Below, piece by piece: positions 50,459 through 61,157 of a stretch of DNA of 64,000 nucleotides. The position numbers and the translations under genes are program-made. This DNA is from Gonapodya prolifera JEL478 (lineage: Eukaryota; Monoblepharomycota; Monoblepharidomycetes; Monoblepharidales; Gonapodyaceae): positions 248,001 to 312,000 of the forward strand of contig KQ965750.1 of the NCBI GenBank assembly GCA_001574975.1, read 5' to 3'. The notes beneath the pieces are model-generated. The model was given only the letters and a program-made list of their open reading frames with translations. It was not told the origin of the DNA and made no database searches. Position 1 is the first letter of the stretch; every line of letters begins with the position of its first letter.

Positions 50459-52364
50459 ATGGACAGCACCGTTTCCGGGGCGCCTGCGCCTCCCTCTCGC
50501 GTGATGCTCCGCTACCCAAAAGGAGAAGTCATCAACGGACGAATCAGCGTGTGGCAGTTGGCGCCAAAGAGCCTGGGGGCGGGATCGCTTTCGAGCGTCC
50601 GCAAGTGCCAGGACATCAACACGGGGCTTCTGGTGAGTCTGCGCGGGGCGTTTTTTCGCTGAGTCCTACTCCACCTTGACCCCTCCACCTTGACCCCTCA
50701 TTCCGTACCCTCCATACACTTGCCCACCTCGAACTCGAAAAGGCCGTGGCAAAGGTGACAGATCTCTCTCCGGGTGGAACTCATGTCAATCAGAAACTCT
50801 ACGCTTTGAGGTTCGCGTCATGTGGAGACTCCTCGGATCGCCTTGTGCTGACCAATCGTCGGAATCCCCCACCAACAGGGAGCTCGGGACTCTGTCCCAC
50901 CTCATGACAATTCCACACCCGAACATTGTCAAAATCTACGACGTCGCCTTAGTTGGCGACACCGCATATCTGATTCAGGAGCGGGTGGAAGGGATTGAAC
51001 TGTTCGACTACTTGGTGAGAGAAAACGAAAAGGGATCATCACGCCACCGACAATAATGGATTTTCGCCTACAGACGAAACAAGGTGGTCGAATCCCAGTT
51101 CACAAAGTACGGTACATCACCGCGCAACTTCTGTCTGCCCTGCACTTCATCCACTCGCACCACGTACTTCACCGAGACCGTGAGTTCCAAGCGACGCCCA
51201 GTACTTCAACACGTTTGATCTCAACCCTCCTCTACACCCCATTTCAGTGAAACTAGATAATGTTCTGGTTGACCCTCGAACCTTGCACGTGACACTGATC
51301 GATTTCAACCTCGCGTGTTTCTACTCGGACAATTCGGAGCTCACAGAGCCTGTGGGATGCATCAACTATTCGAGTCCTCAGATCCTGGAAGCCGCCCTGA
51401 TGAGCCGTCCGTACAAAGCTGTTCTTGGATGGAGCGATTTGTGGGCGCTGGGAGTGACGGTGTTTGGACTCCTCTGCGGGTACGTTTCCTTCATAGATCT
51501 CCCTGGATCAACCGTGTGTCAACTAAGACCGCGTTGTTGCACAGGTACTTCCCATTCCGGTCCGAACGTGCTCTGGGCCTCTACGCCGAACACCTTGCCC
51601 TGAAGGAGAAGCCCCTAAAGTTCTCAGAGACCTTCAACGTCCACCCCGCCGCGAAATCGTTCGTGCAATCGATCCTCACCCTCGACTCGTTTGGAAAGAT
51701 TTCCGCTGCTTCCCTCCTTGCGCACCCCTTCATCACAGGCGCCGCCTTTGCGTCTCTGGATGTGTCCGAGATTGAGCACGCCCTCGTGGCCCAGACGCTC
51801 CGCAACGCGATGGCCTACTCTCGGATCTTCCACCCTCATGACCACCTCGTCTCTACGTCCGCCGACATATCTTCCCCGGATTTGGCTGTGCAGGGCAGAG
51901 CGGTGTACACATTACTGCACAAAACGCTGCCCTTTGGAAACCTTTTCGGGAAGCCTTGGATCAGGAGCGATGAAGAATCGGACCTTCGTGAGCGATCGCC
52001 GAGTGAAGAGACGCTGGTGGACGGTGAAGATGACGCACACTCCGTGGGAAAGACGAGCAAGGACGAGAGCGACAGATCGTCAGATGCTCGGCCGGCGTTC
52101 CGCCCCGACCGTCCTTCGTTTGGACGACCGAAGCGACCTGCGGAGGTGGAGGTCACAAAGCAGAAGAGCGAGGAAGAGCTTCCCCGGAAATCAATGGAGC
52201 ATCCTTGGAAGAGGTGGGGCGCTTCACGCACATCGTCGGATTCCGCCGCGCGACCTTCTTTGGAAGGAAACAATGCGACTTCTGCGTCATGGTCGCCGTC
52301 GTCGGATAAAACGAGACCCCCAACGAGGTTGGCGAGCTGGATTCGCGATATCGTTTCGAAATAG
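50459..52364 (+). CDS. Ser/Thr protein kinase (CAMK-like) with DFN in place of DFG
   Basis: Kinase domain at residues about 20-330: Gly loop LGAGSLSSVRKC, ATP lysine AVAKVTDL, IPHPNIVKIYDV, hinge IQERVEGIELFDYL, catalytic loop LHRD joined across an intron to VKLDNVLV, then LIDFNLACF, activation segment end GCINYSSPQILE, and WALGVTVFGLLCGYFPF. HRD Asp, the Lys and the following Asn are present. DFG is DFN and APE is SPQ; the Mg-binding Asp is kept, so activity is plausible. The C-terminal 200 residues are Ser/Arg/Pro-rich and acidic, ending LASWIRDIVSK. Exons joined through short introns, e.g. LYALR to ELGTLSHL. Start ATG 50459; stop TAG 52362-52364. Converges on the histidine kinase gene. Confidence 0.84.
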
Positions 52365-52593
52365 ACTCCATTCTGTCTACAGAGATGGATTATACGGTAT
52401 ACGACTACAAGGACAGGTACATCATGCATATATATTTTGAGATTACGGGTGACTATCGATGCCAGTTATAAATTTGCTGTCATAAACACGACCCAATTTT
52501 TAAAAAATATAAAAAAATCCTTAACGAAAGAACTGATGGTTGTGCGATTGGTGAGAAAGGGGGAAGAAGAGTGGAGAAACTTGCCCACTAACT

Positions 52594-55500
52594 TCATGGA
52601 GGATTATGCAACCTCCACCCAATGAACTTCCGCACCGTCTCCAGAAGTTTCGCCTCAGTTACTGGCTTGCCCAGTACTTCCTGCATCAAACTGCCTTCCA
52701 GGCACTGTTCCACATCGTTGTTTGTTGTAAATGCTGTGAGGGCAACGATAGGACCCGCAAAGTGAAGGTCACTGCGAAGGTGCCGCGCTGCACCAAAGCC
52801 ATCAAGGCGAGGCATTTGCAGGTCTTTGTATATCATGTTTGGAAACAATATTAGGATAGTGAAGAACTGCACAACCAACTTACCCATCAGAACAAGGCTG
52901 ATGCCTTCAATACCAATGTTGCGCACCATGTCCACACAAACCACCCCGTCCGTTGCAATCTCACTCTTGAACCCTCCTCGCTTAAGCATCCGCTGCGTGA
53001 GTTTCGCGACCAAACCATTATCCTCGACCACCAGAATAATGGTGTCTGTTTCTGAGGAGCGCTGCTTTAGCGGCCCAGAATCAGGCCTCGTTGAAACAAT
53101 CGTAATAGCGTCAAATGTTCCGGATTGAGAGGTTCCCGAGGCTATTAGTGCCGCAGGCGAGTCCAGGGTAGGTGTGGCGATGACTCCGTCATTGCGGGTA
53201 GGTGTTTGGTTTACAGAGGGGAGCTCTGGGATGTTCTCCGACAAATGCTCCAAATCCCCATCTCCACTGTTTCGCACCGGGTCTCTCACAGGGTCGGACG
53301 TTGGCGTCTCGTCTTCAGTAGGAAGCGTTTTGCTCGTCGAAGAAGAATGGCAAATTACTGCCAATTCGAGGCTTGGTCGCAAGAGGATGCTCGACATCTC
53401 CAATGCGTCAAGTGGAGGGCGCCGCCCGAGGTCAGAGCCAAGCATCAATCCAAGGTCGCACGAGTGCCTCAAAATGCGGTCAGCCGAATTGGATCTCTTG
53501 AATGTGAACTTGAGAATGGCACGGATTCGTCCACTGTCACTTTGGAGAATGCTGAAAGATCCATTGCATCGTTCGACGATTACTCGAGCAACCGAAAGCC
53601 AAATTCCAGGTGCTCCGAACTTCTTCCCCCTGCTACTTCCATTCTCCGCGAATGGCTCCCTTTTCAGCTCGGCAAGAAGGGGAGAATCAAAAAACTCTGT
53701 TTTGTCGAAGACATCAATGCCTTGTGAAGAAATTGATGGCTGCAGTCAACTACCCGACCAAATTCAGAAGCTTTCATTGAGGACACGTACCATGAGTTTT
53801 GGACCTAGACTCCAGGGATACTTCGACGAGCTCATAGCCACCACGCAACGTGCTGCTTCTCCCCTCCAGAGCAAGCACTCCATTGTCCGGGCGTATAAAG
53901 ACCAAGTAATCGAGTACTTTTGCAAGAGCCTCCGTTACGCGCTCCTCTTTCCCGATAAACTTGCGATGCCCATACCAATCAATGGAAACTTCAAACCCAG
54001 GACGTTGAGACACCAAAGACAGGAGAGAAGTCATGTCAAAGGATCTGTCGGGCGACTGAGTCTCGTTTCGACTCAAATCCACAAAAGTGAGAACGTCTTC
54101 GATGAGACTTGAAATGTATCTAGACGCTTCCATGACCCTGTCGTAAACCCCGTCGATTGGAGACAAATCAGGAAACAGTAAAACAATTGCTCACTCCTTC
54201 AACTCGTCGCGATCCGTAGCGGAAACAAAAATGGAAGGAAGATTACCAGAGGACATTCCACCATCAGAGGGTATTGTAGCGTCTGAGTGCCGATTCAATA
54301 CAAGCTGGGTGTACCCGATGACGACGTGCACTTAAACCATATTGAAAGCGAAATTTTCGTTAAGAATTCTCAATCAAGCGTGCTGTCTTCAAAAACTCAC
54401 GTGGGTTCCTCAACTCGTGACATAAGTACCTCAACACGCTCTCCGTCCTCTTATCAGCAGCCTCAGCATACATTCTGGCTTCAACGAGCGCATTTTCTCT
54501 TTCATACTTCTCAGTAATGTCCCGGAAGACGAGAACTCTGGAGAAGACGCTGCTTCCGGCGGCGCTAGGTGATTGGTCACTACCAGATTTGCGTCCACGG
54601 GGGCTCATTGATATCTCAACGGGAAAAGATGATCCATTTTTTCGAACCACTTTAAACAATTGATCTCCCGCGCCCCGCTTTCCAGTACCAAGTTTATCAC
54701 CGTACCCTTGAATCAGCTGCTGCAATTTGAGATCACCAATGTCCCCTGCTGAGTACCCCGTTGCATCCAACGCCAATTGATTCGCGCCAACAACTTGATC
54801 GTCGTCGTCCAGAGCAAGCAGGGGATCTGGAATGGCCCGCACAATGGACTCGCTGTCACTGAAAAGCGCCTGCAACGCATTTTGAGCCTTCCGCCCGAAG
54901 CGATACGCTCGCCGAATAAGCATGGCTGCGACTAGTACCAGAACAACACCTACAGCAGAAACAGTTTTCACGTTAGTTCTCCCCTTTTTATGCTATCGTT
55001 GCCCAGCACCCCTGATCTGTTGTACTGACCAAATATTACAGCGACGGTCACGACTATTGTTTTGATAGGGACGCTCGTGATGCGTTCGTTTACCAAAGAC
55101 TTGGTCGGAGTGCACTCAAGCGTCCAAGTCCTGTTTGTAACAACAATGGTGGCATTGATAGCGTATTGCGCAATGTAGGCGCCAGGCCAGCTGTCATTCC
55201 ACGTCGAAAACAGCTCTGGTGTCCCAAAATTGCGACCACTACCTGTGTCGAGAACTCGAAAGGCATAATTCAGGTCGGACGCGTCCGGGGTCAGGTACGT
55301 GGGAAAAAATTGTGCCGAGGCGATAGTGGCATACATGAACCCGACGACATTGCGGAAAGCAGAAGCGTCAAAGAGGAAAGGCGAAGAGTCCAAAGCGTCT
55401 CGCGCGGTTGCGTTAACAAATATTGGTGACATGTAGACAAGCCCTGTAGCATCCAAGTGGCACAACTTGTGAAGACGGAGGACGTGTATTCGGAAGAGGC

Positions 55501-56619
55501 TGCAACGTACCTGGGACGGGACCATCCTTGGTCGCGAATGACGTGGCTGCGCTTAAGCTAGGCAACCCCGAAACAAGCGATGACCCCACAAGGAAAGGCC
55601 ATAGGGACAGTATGTCGTATCCCATGGTGGCCGAGACGAGCTGGGCGTCTGCCGGCGAAAGGAAGTACCGGTAGAGAAGGGGGAGGTAAAAATCCCTGTC
55701 GGGGGCGGGAACATCCGTGGTGTTGTCGTTGTGGATGGTGAGGTTGTGTTGGGACTCCCATTGGGAACGACCGGCACCTGTGACGACGGGAGCTAAGGAG
55801 GAGCAAAATTTGGTATTCCGTTGAACAAATCTTTTATTTGCCATTTAGTCTCACCAAATGCCGCGCCTCGGATGGCAAGCTGCGAAATGCTGGAGAACTT
55901 CATGTATGTAGTGAACTCCGCCTCGGTGAACTGACCACCCTCCAGGGTGGCGACGTGATAGTTCTACTGAAACACATGTAGCGGAAACACAAACAAGCGA
56001 CAGCGCAGAAGTACCCACTGCGACGATATCCCTTATCCCGCCTTCTACTATTTGCATCTGCCGCTGCAAGAACCTGGCCCGTTGGTTGCATTCTATGCTG
56101 GACACAAGATACTGAATGACTTTTGCAGGCGTCGCAGGTTCTTCGGCACGATGTCACATACGTGATTTCGGAGAGCAGTAGGTCTCTCTGTGTATCCGGG
56201 CTGACAATTTGGGTCGAGTAGTCTAACCATAACCGTGAGCGGGGAAAAGCCTTTGCAATCTTTGAAAACGACCGCTCACACAGTGCAAATCCAAAGACTG
56301 CTGCTGCAACTATAACGGAAGCGAGTGCGAACAGACTCCAAAATCGGTTGCGATTGCTTCTCCAAGCGTCCGGCAAAGCTTCGGGGGCGAGAGGGCTCGC
56401 GAACGCCGGGACTGTGAAATAATCACCCTTGGGACCGGGCGGCGTGGAAGGCGAGTTTTTCGTTATGAGCAGGTCTTCGGAGGACAGCATGGGGTGGCGA
56501 TTCCTTGGAGCGGACGCCACAGAGTACAAAGACAGAACGTCCGATGCACGCGGCGAGTGGCGGAAGGCCTGCCCCCTTGGCGATGGCCTGTCGTTCTTGC
56601 GGTCCGATCCCGACGGCAT
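52594..56619 (-). CDS. CHASE-domain hybrid histidine kinase with degenerate ATPase domain
   Basis: A membrane sensor of the two-component type; plant relatives with CHASE bind cytokinins. Order: Ser/Pro-rich N-terminus; TM1 near 56.31 kb (LFALASVIVAAAVFGF); extracellular CHASE domain with GGQFTEAEFTTYMKFSSIS, FVNATARDALDSSPF and VGFMYATIASAQFFP; TM2 near 54.94 kb (SAVGVVLVLVAAMLI); PAS (AIPDPLLALDDDDQVVGANQ); HisKA with the phospho-acceptor in YLCHELRNP; an ATPase-like region; and REC with ILVVEDN, VLM-DLQMPRLDG across an intron, and VLGKPV. The ATPase region keeps its position but not its N box (KVLDYLVFIR) or G boxes (GAPGIWLSVARVIV). At least ten exons. Stop TGA 52594-52596; start 56617-56619. 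Confidence 0.85.
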
Positions 56620-57317
56620 TCCAGACCGTCTCCTTTTGTCTGTACGTATCCTCCCCGCGGCACCTTACAAAGGACCCTACGATGCCACAAAAGCATCCAA
56701 GAATCGACCAGCGCCTTCGCCGTCCACGACTTTTCCTGCGATGCGGATCGATGGTGGATACGCGTTGTGACGTAACACAGGGATTCAAAAGAGACCCAGA
56801 TGCTGCGGTGAGACTGCCACACGGATCGGGCAGAATTCTATTTGTTTCTCATGGATTGCCATCCGAGGGAAGACAGGAATGGTCCGCACTTTTCGTTGTG
56901 CCATTCTCCAGGTCTCCGACCGGGTTGCCTCATCCTGAACTTTGCGGTACCCCGCAACATCAAGATGGTGTTCCCATTCTCGGCGGTATCTCGAGCGCTA
57001 CTATAAGTCACGCTATTGTAGTATACATCCTGCCGCGGGATTTGGGGAAGAGCACATGATGGACGGGCTCGCCTCCTTCTGCACTGCTAATATTCCCCTG
57101 AAAAAACCCCGAGCGTCGGGATGGTCTTGAACGCCTGGAGAAGCTTCCACAGGTAGGCTCTTTTTTTTTGCCCCTGAGTATTCTTGCAATTGTCTTCCTA
57201 GCGGTTGAGCATAACCAACCCAGCGGTGTATGTATTGCGGGAACGAAATAATACGAAAAGTCTAAGTTCTAAGTCTAAGCATACGCTGTGGGATACCTCA
57301 GCAAGTGGCCGAAACAT
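56620..57317. other. intergenic, upstream of the histidine kinase
   Basis: Holds the kinase promoter and the 3' flank of RING-H2 copy 2. A + strand open frame of 184 codons overlaps it and the kinase 5' end. Its composition looks random, and I do not call it a gene. A T9 run lies near 57,161. Confidence 0.4.
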
Positions 57318-58795
57318 TTACCGTCTCACAACCTCCTCATCCACCTCTCCCGTACCCGCCGGCGCTCCAATCCGCTCCCCCGTCTCACTTTGCTCCTCCA
57401 CCGCACTCGACGTCTCATTCTCGCGCGACTCCAAAGCTGAAGCCGAAACGTGCGCGTGTGTGGCGTCGCTGGCAGGCGCAGGTGGAAGCTGCGGTGCCAG
57501 GGACCGCATTGCGACGTCTCCGGCGCGACTCGTCGTCCTCCTTGCATCTTCTCGAAGTGCGATCCGGGATATGATCATCCGCCGCAGCGGCCCAGGTGGC
57601 GGGAGATGCTGCATCGCCAGATCGCGCACGCGCAAAATGACTTGTTCGATGTGCGGGTTCGCCAAGGGTCCGGGAAGCCAGTGGCCTTGGTACCTTTCCT
57701 GTCGCGTTGTTTCTTGCGCGGTACCCAGCTCCCCCGTCCATGCCGGGTCGGCGGTCTTGGTGACGTCGCACCTGCATATGGGACACTCGGCCTTCCACCC
57801 CGTGAGCCACTCGTCGACGCACTCGGCGTGGAATTGGTGCCCGCAGGGGAGACACCTCAGCACCGCGCCCGGTTTGCGGAGCGAGCCGAGGCAGATGGGG
57901 CAGCTTGTGGGTTTGGAAGACGTGGAGAGGGTTGAGAGAATTGTGGTGGAGGATAAGGTGCGCTTGGCCGTGATGGCGGGGGCGGTGGGGGATGTCGGTG
58001 AAGGAAGACTGTCGGGAGTGTCGGCGGAGGCCTTGGGCGAGGGTGCGTTTGCGGCGGGCCCGACGGTCCATACGGCACCAAGATGGCTCAGCGCTTCTGG
58101 GTCGAGCGTGGTGTGCACGTGCGCGTGCGGGGGCGGGCCTTGCTCGCGCTCCGAACGGGCAAGCGCGGCGAGGAAGTCGCGCTCTTCGGCTTCGCCCAGA
58201 ATGTCCGCCACTGCCACGACGGCGTGGCGGATGGGCTCGGGAGGGAGCGGCAGGTGGGCGGGAAGCGAGTTGCTCTGTGTGGGTTATTGAGGCGGTCAAA
58301 TCAGAATCACAGCCACGTGTGTCATTGAAAGCAAAGCAAACTTACCCGGAGCTGTGCGGCGAAGCAGAAAAAGACTAATGAGCCACACGATGCTGCGATG
58401 ATGAACAATAAAACCGCGACGACTGCGATGATTGCGATAAAAACGGTACGGGGAAGTGCGTCGGAGGTTGCACTGTCGGGAACTGCCGATCAAAGAGCAA
58501 AGAATCTGAGTTCCGGAAATCTGAAGCGTCGAGAGGGGAAGCCAGGTGCTCTTCACCCACCCGATGCATTGACAATGAGAGATGACGATGGCGCAGATTG
58601 CGACGTCGTGGTCGGAATGTCCCGCGGTGCAAGCGGAGCAGCGAGGGCATGAGTCACCAGAACGGAGAAGAACGCCAGAGCAATCGCCCGGGGCAGCAAT
58701 CGTGCATCTCGATTGCGAATCGGAGCGACTTGACGCGCGAGGCGGAGTTTGCGAGGAAGAAGGGACAAGGGGTTGCGGGAGGAGCGAGGCGACAT
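57318..58795 (-). CDS. membrane RING-H2 E3 ubiquitin ligase, copy 2
   Basis: Basic N-terminus and signal-type segment (RAIALAFFSVLVTHALAAPL), a short Ser/Thr-rich lumenal part (IPTTTSQSAPSSSLIVNAS), then across a phase-2 intron a transmembrane helix (VFIAIIAVVAVLLFIIAASC). After another intron comes the cytosolic part: VAVADILGEAEERDFLAAL, a Ser/Pro linker, and a full RING-H2 finger: CPICLGSL, LPCGHQFHAECVDEWL, CPICRCDV. The C-terminal helical region reads IEQVILRVRDLAMQHLP and ends GEVDEEVVRR. The layout resembles plant ATL and animal PA-TM-RING ligases without the PA domain. Start ATG 58793-58795; stop at 57318. A long + strand open frame (57205-58290) is its antisense shadow. Confidence 0.82.
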
Positions 58796-58948
58796 GGTTC
58801 GCAGCAGCGCAGGCGAGGGCAGGCAGCAGAGGTCAGCAGGCAGGCGAGCGAGCGACCAACGTTGAGAGAGCCGGAACGAGCAATCGCCGGTGTATTTTGT
58901 GTCGGAATCGTCGCAAGTCACCAGGAACGCGAGCAAGGGGCCGCGAAT

Positions 58949-59197
58949 TCAGCCGGTACATGATCGGCAGATTAATGCATGTGACTTCAGGCCGCAGAAC
59001 GCCCTCACGTGAAAGTCATGCGCCGCTTTTCTTTTCGCATCTTCTCGTTCTCTCTCTCTTCCTTCTTTTCTTGCGCGTTCTTTTTGCGCCCCTGGCTTCA
59101 GCAGCCTTGCCTTGGATTTCATTAACTTCGGGTGCACATCGGGGTGAACTGGGAAGGGCCCATCGCTTGTGACAACATCGTCTGCCAATGGTTGCAT
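58949..59197 (-). CDS. possible small charged protein
   Basis: ATG-started frame of 82 codons: MQPLADDVVTSDGPFPVHPD, then PKLMKSKARLLKPGAQKERA and a highly charged Arg/Glu/Lys run. Not recognised. Composition is more protein-like than its neighbours, but no homology or splice partner supports it. It sits between two other minus-strand genes. Confidence 0.22.
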   Translation of the reverse strand: MQPLADDVVTSDGPFPVHPDVHPKLMKSKARLLKPGAQKERARKEGREREREDAKRKAAHDFHVRAFCGLKSHALICRSCTG

Positions 59198-59291
59198 GCA
59201 TGACGGGAATGTACTCTCCCCAAATAGACTGCTTCTAGCTCACGCGTTTTCCATTATACCGGATATGTCACGATTTTCAACCAACAAGGCA

Positions 59292-59516
59292 TCAGGGACA
59301 GATATACTCTGCATCGATCTCTCCCTTCCTGGGTCGAGCCTGCATGGGATTCAAGCCAAAGACCAAGTCACCCTCGAGAGACATGTCGGACCCGTCCGCA
59401 ACGCCTTCCGTAGGGACGCTCAGAACACCGGTGGCGCCAGGTTCGTGAGAAAGCGTGGACCCTATATATGAACAGAAAATCACCAAAAGCGAAGCGAGGT
59501 CTGAAGTGCGAAGCAT
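59292..59516 (-). CDS. possible small secreted protein
   Basis: An ATG-started frame of 74 codons begins MLRTSDLASLLVIFCSYIGS, a plausible signal peptide, followed by a short polar mature part (EPGATGVLSVPTEGVADG). It could be a first exon of another receptor-like gene of this cluster or a chance frame. No transmembrane helix or PPxY tail was found. Confidence 0.28.
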   Translation of the reverse strand: MLRTSDLASLLVIFCSYIGSTLSHEPGATGVLSVPTEGVADGSDMSLEGDLVFGLNPMQARPRKGEIDAEYICP

Positions 59517-59527
59517 GGAAGTCCGAG

Positions 59528-59632
59528 GAGTCCGAGGAGTCCGCCGAGGCAAATGATGCGTGCGCGAAGCGCGAATGATACAGCACGGAACACATATTCT
59601 CGCTGGAGGCGAATGATGTGTGCGCAAAACGA
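59528..59632. repeat. short direct repeats, GAGGAGTCC and AATGATGnGTGCGC units
   Basis: CCGAGGAGTCCGAGGAGTCCGC is a 9-bp tandem repeat. GCAAATGATGCGTGCGCGAA and GCGAATGATGTGTGCGCAAA lie about 57 bp apart and differ at three positions. They lie directly upstream of the possible secreted-protein ATG. Confidence 0.75.
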
Positions 59633-59769
59633 ATACCCGAGCAATCAAAAAAAAAAAAACATACAAGCCATTCTCATATCCCATTGCGATCTGTTCAGGA
59701 GCTGCTGTGTCAAAATCTGGATCAAGCTCCTTACCAGCCGGGAGCACGGCGGGCTGACTCGGCCTCTTG

Positions 59770-60579
59770 CCCTTTGTTGGTATATTCATGTGCTTCACCA
59801 CCATCATCATATTCTGGAGACTCAGAGAACTGCGAGAACGTTGCAGAAAGCCCCTTTTACATCCATTCCTGTCCTGTCAACTTTCATCCAACAACCCAGC
59901 GAATCCGCACCCGCTTCGCCCTCCTCCGGAATCTGAACCCGTCCCTTTTCGCTGCCGTTATCCAGGGCCGCGTCCCCGCCACGTTCGATCTCGAGCCGTG
60001 TTTTGCAAAGGACGTTTTCGCGCCCATGACGGTACAGACGCGGCCTGTGTGGACGTGGCGCGACGGGATGGACATGCCCGACTTTGGCCGGAAGGGGATA
60101 ATGTGTCTGTCACGTGTGTTTCCCAGGACCAGCTCGGTGACGATTCTCGGAGATCGCACGATAGTGAGTTGCGCTGTACCGGTTCGAGATTCCCGTATCG
60201 GCATGACGAGGACCGCTTGAGCTCACGTGTGCTCTCACAGCCCTCACCACTGCTGTCGGGTCCCTCCACCCACCCATCTCCGCCTCACATCACTCTCACA
60301 CCTCCTCGCCACCACCCACCACCACCCGCCACTCCCCCTCACTCCGAGACCCTCCAGACCCAATCACCCCACTGCTCGATCTGTCTCGACCAATACCCGC
60401 CCATCGCAACACTGCGTACCATCCCGTGCGGGCACTCGTTCCACGTCGTGCGCATCGACACATGGCTCTGCTCTCGGGCGGAAAAGTGTCCCGTGTGCAG
60501 AAGAGACGTGGCGCGGGGTGGGGGTGGGGGAGGCGATGGCGACGGGGGGATGGGGAAAGAGTTCCGCGAGGACGTGTGA
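59770..60579 (+). pseudogene. RING-H2 copy 3, probably decaying
   Basis: Paralogue of the 45-kb RING gene. Membrane-like segment FVGIFMCFTTIIIFWRLREL, then RIRTRFALLRNLNPSLFAAV in another frame, whose intron acceptor (CCCAG before CGA-ATC-CG) is at the same place as in copy 1. A clean intron follows (about 60,162-60,240, phase 0) before a Ser/Pro/His linker and the finger: CSICLDQY, IPCGHSFHVVRIDTWL, CPVCRRDV. Two defects: the RING cysteine expected after HVV is Arg (CGC where TGC is expected), and the only donor near 59,840 is weak (GTTGCA) and gives the wrong phase. No ATG leads into the membrane segment. It may be a pseudogene or use a missed exon. Stop TGA 60577-60579. Confidence 0.55.
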
Positions 60580-61157
60580 AGGGGGGTCGCGCTGTGTTCG
60601 TTCCGGGTTTTGTATTGTATAGTATCGCAAGGAAGGTAGTATTGATACGTATGGAGCATCTTTTTTTCCCACCGAGATGAGCATGAGGATGATGCAAACA
60701 TACCCCCCGAAAACAAAGCACCATCCATATCTCCATCTCCTTCCAACTGCGGATGCAAATTCCTCGGACATTGTCGAGGTGTTTGTAGGTGATCACGGTT
60801 TCAGGTTTCTGTACAGATATCTCGACAAACAAACCTCGCTGAGACGCTGACTGAACCAATGTCCCCAGAATCCTCTAATCTTTCAACTTCGCGGCCATTT
60901 TCATCGTCGTGAAGCACCAGTGACAGACGTTGGGATGTAATTCAATCGACTCCACTGCACCCGGGCGGCAGAGAAAACAAAAAACATGCAATTGTGTGAT
61001 GGGAATGGCGGTGACCAATTGTCCTACTCCTCGGTTGATCAATCACAAGCCGGCAACGGCAAGGATTACAGCCGGTCGCGAGAGGGTGATCGTGAGATGT
61101 CGCCGCATGTGTGAGTGCGATGCGTGCTCTCTGGAATAAGAACGAATTGGGATGGGA
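60580..61157. other. intergenic, no feature recognised
   Basis: Between RING copy 3 (+) and the 3' end of the LRR gene (-). Open frames on both strands are short and of random composition. Confidence 0.4.

Noticed and set aside
56505-57059. 184-codon plus-strand open frame upstream of the histidine kinase
   Set aside because: Overlaps the kinase 5' exon in antisense; no recognisable protein.
57205-58290. 361-codon plus-strand open frame, Ser/Arg/Cys-rich
   Set aside because: Antisense to RING-H2 copy 2, which has a complete zinc finger on the other strand.
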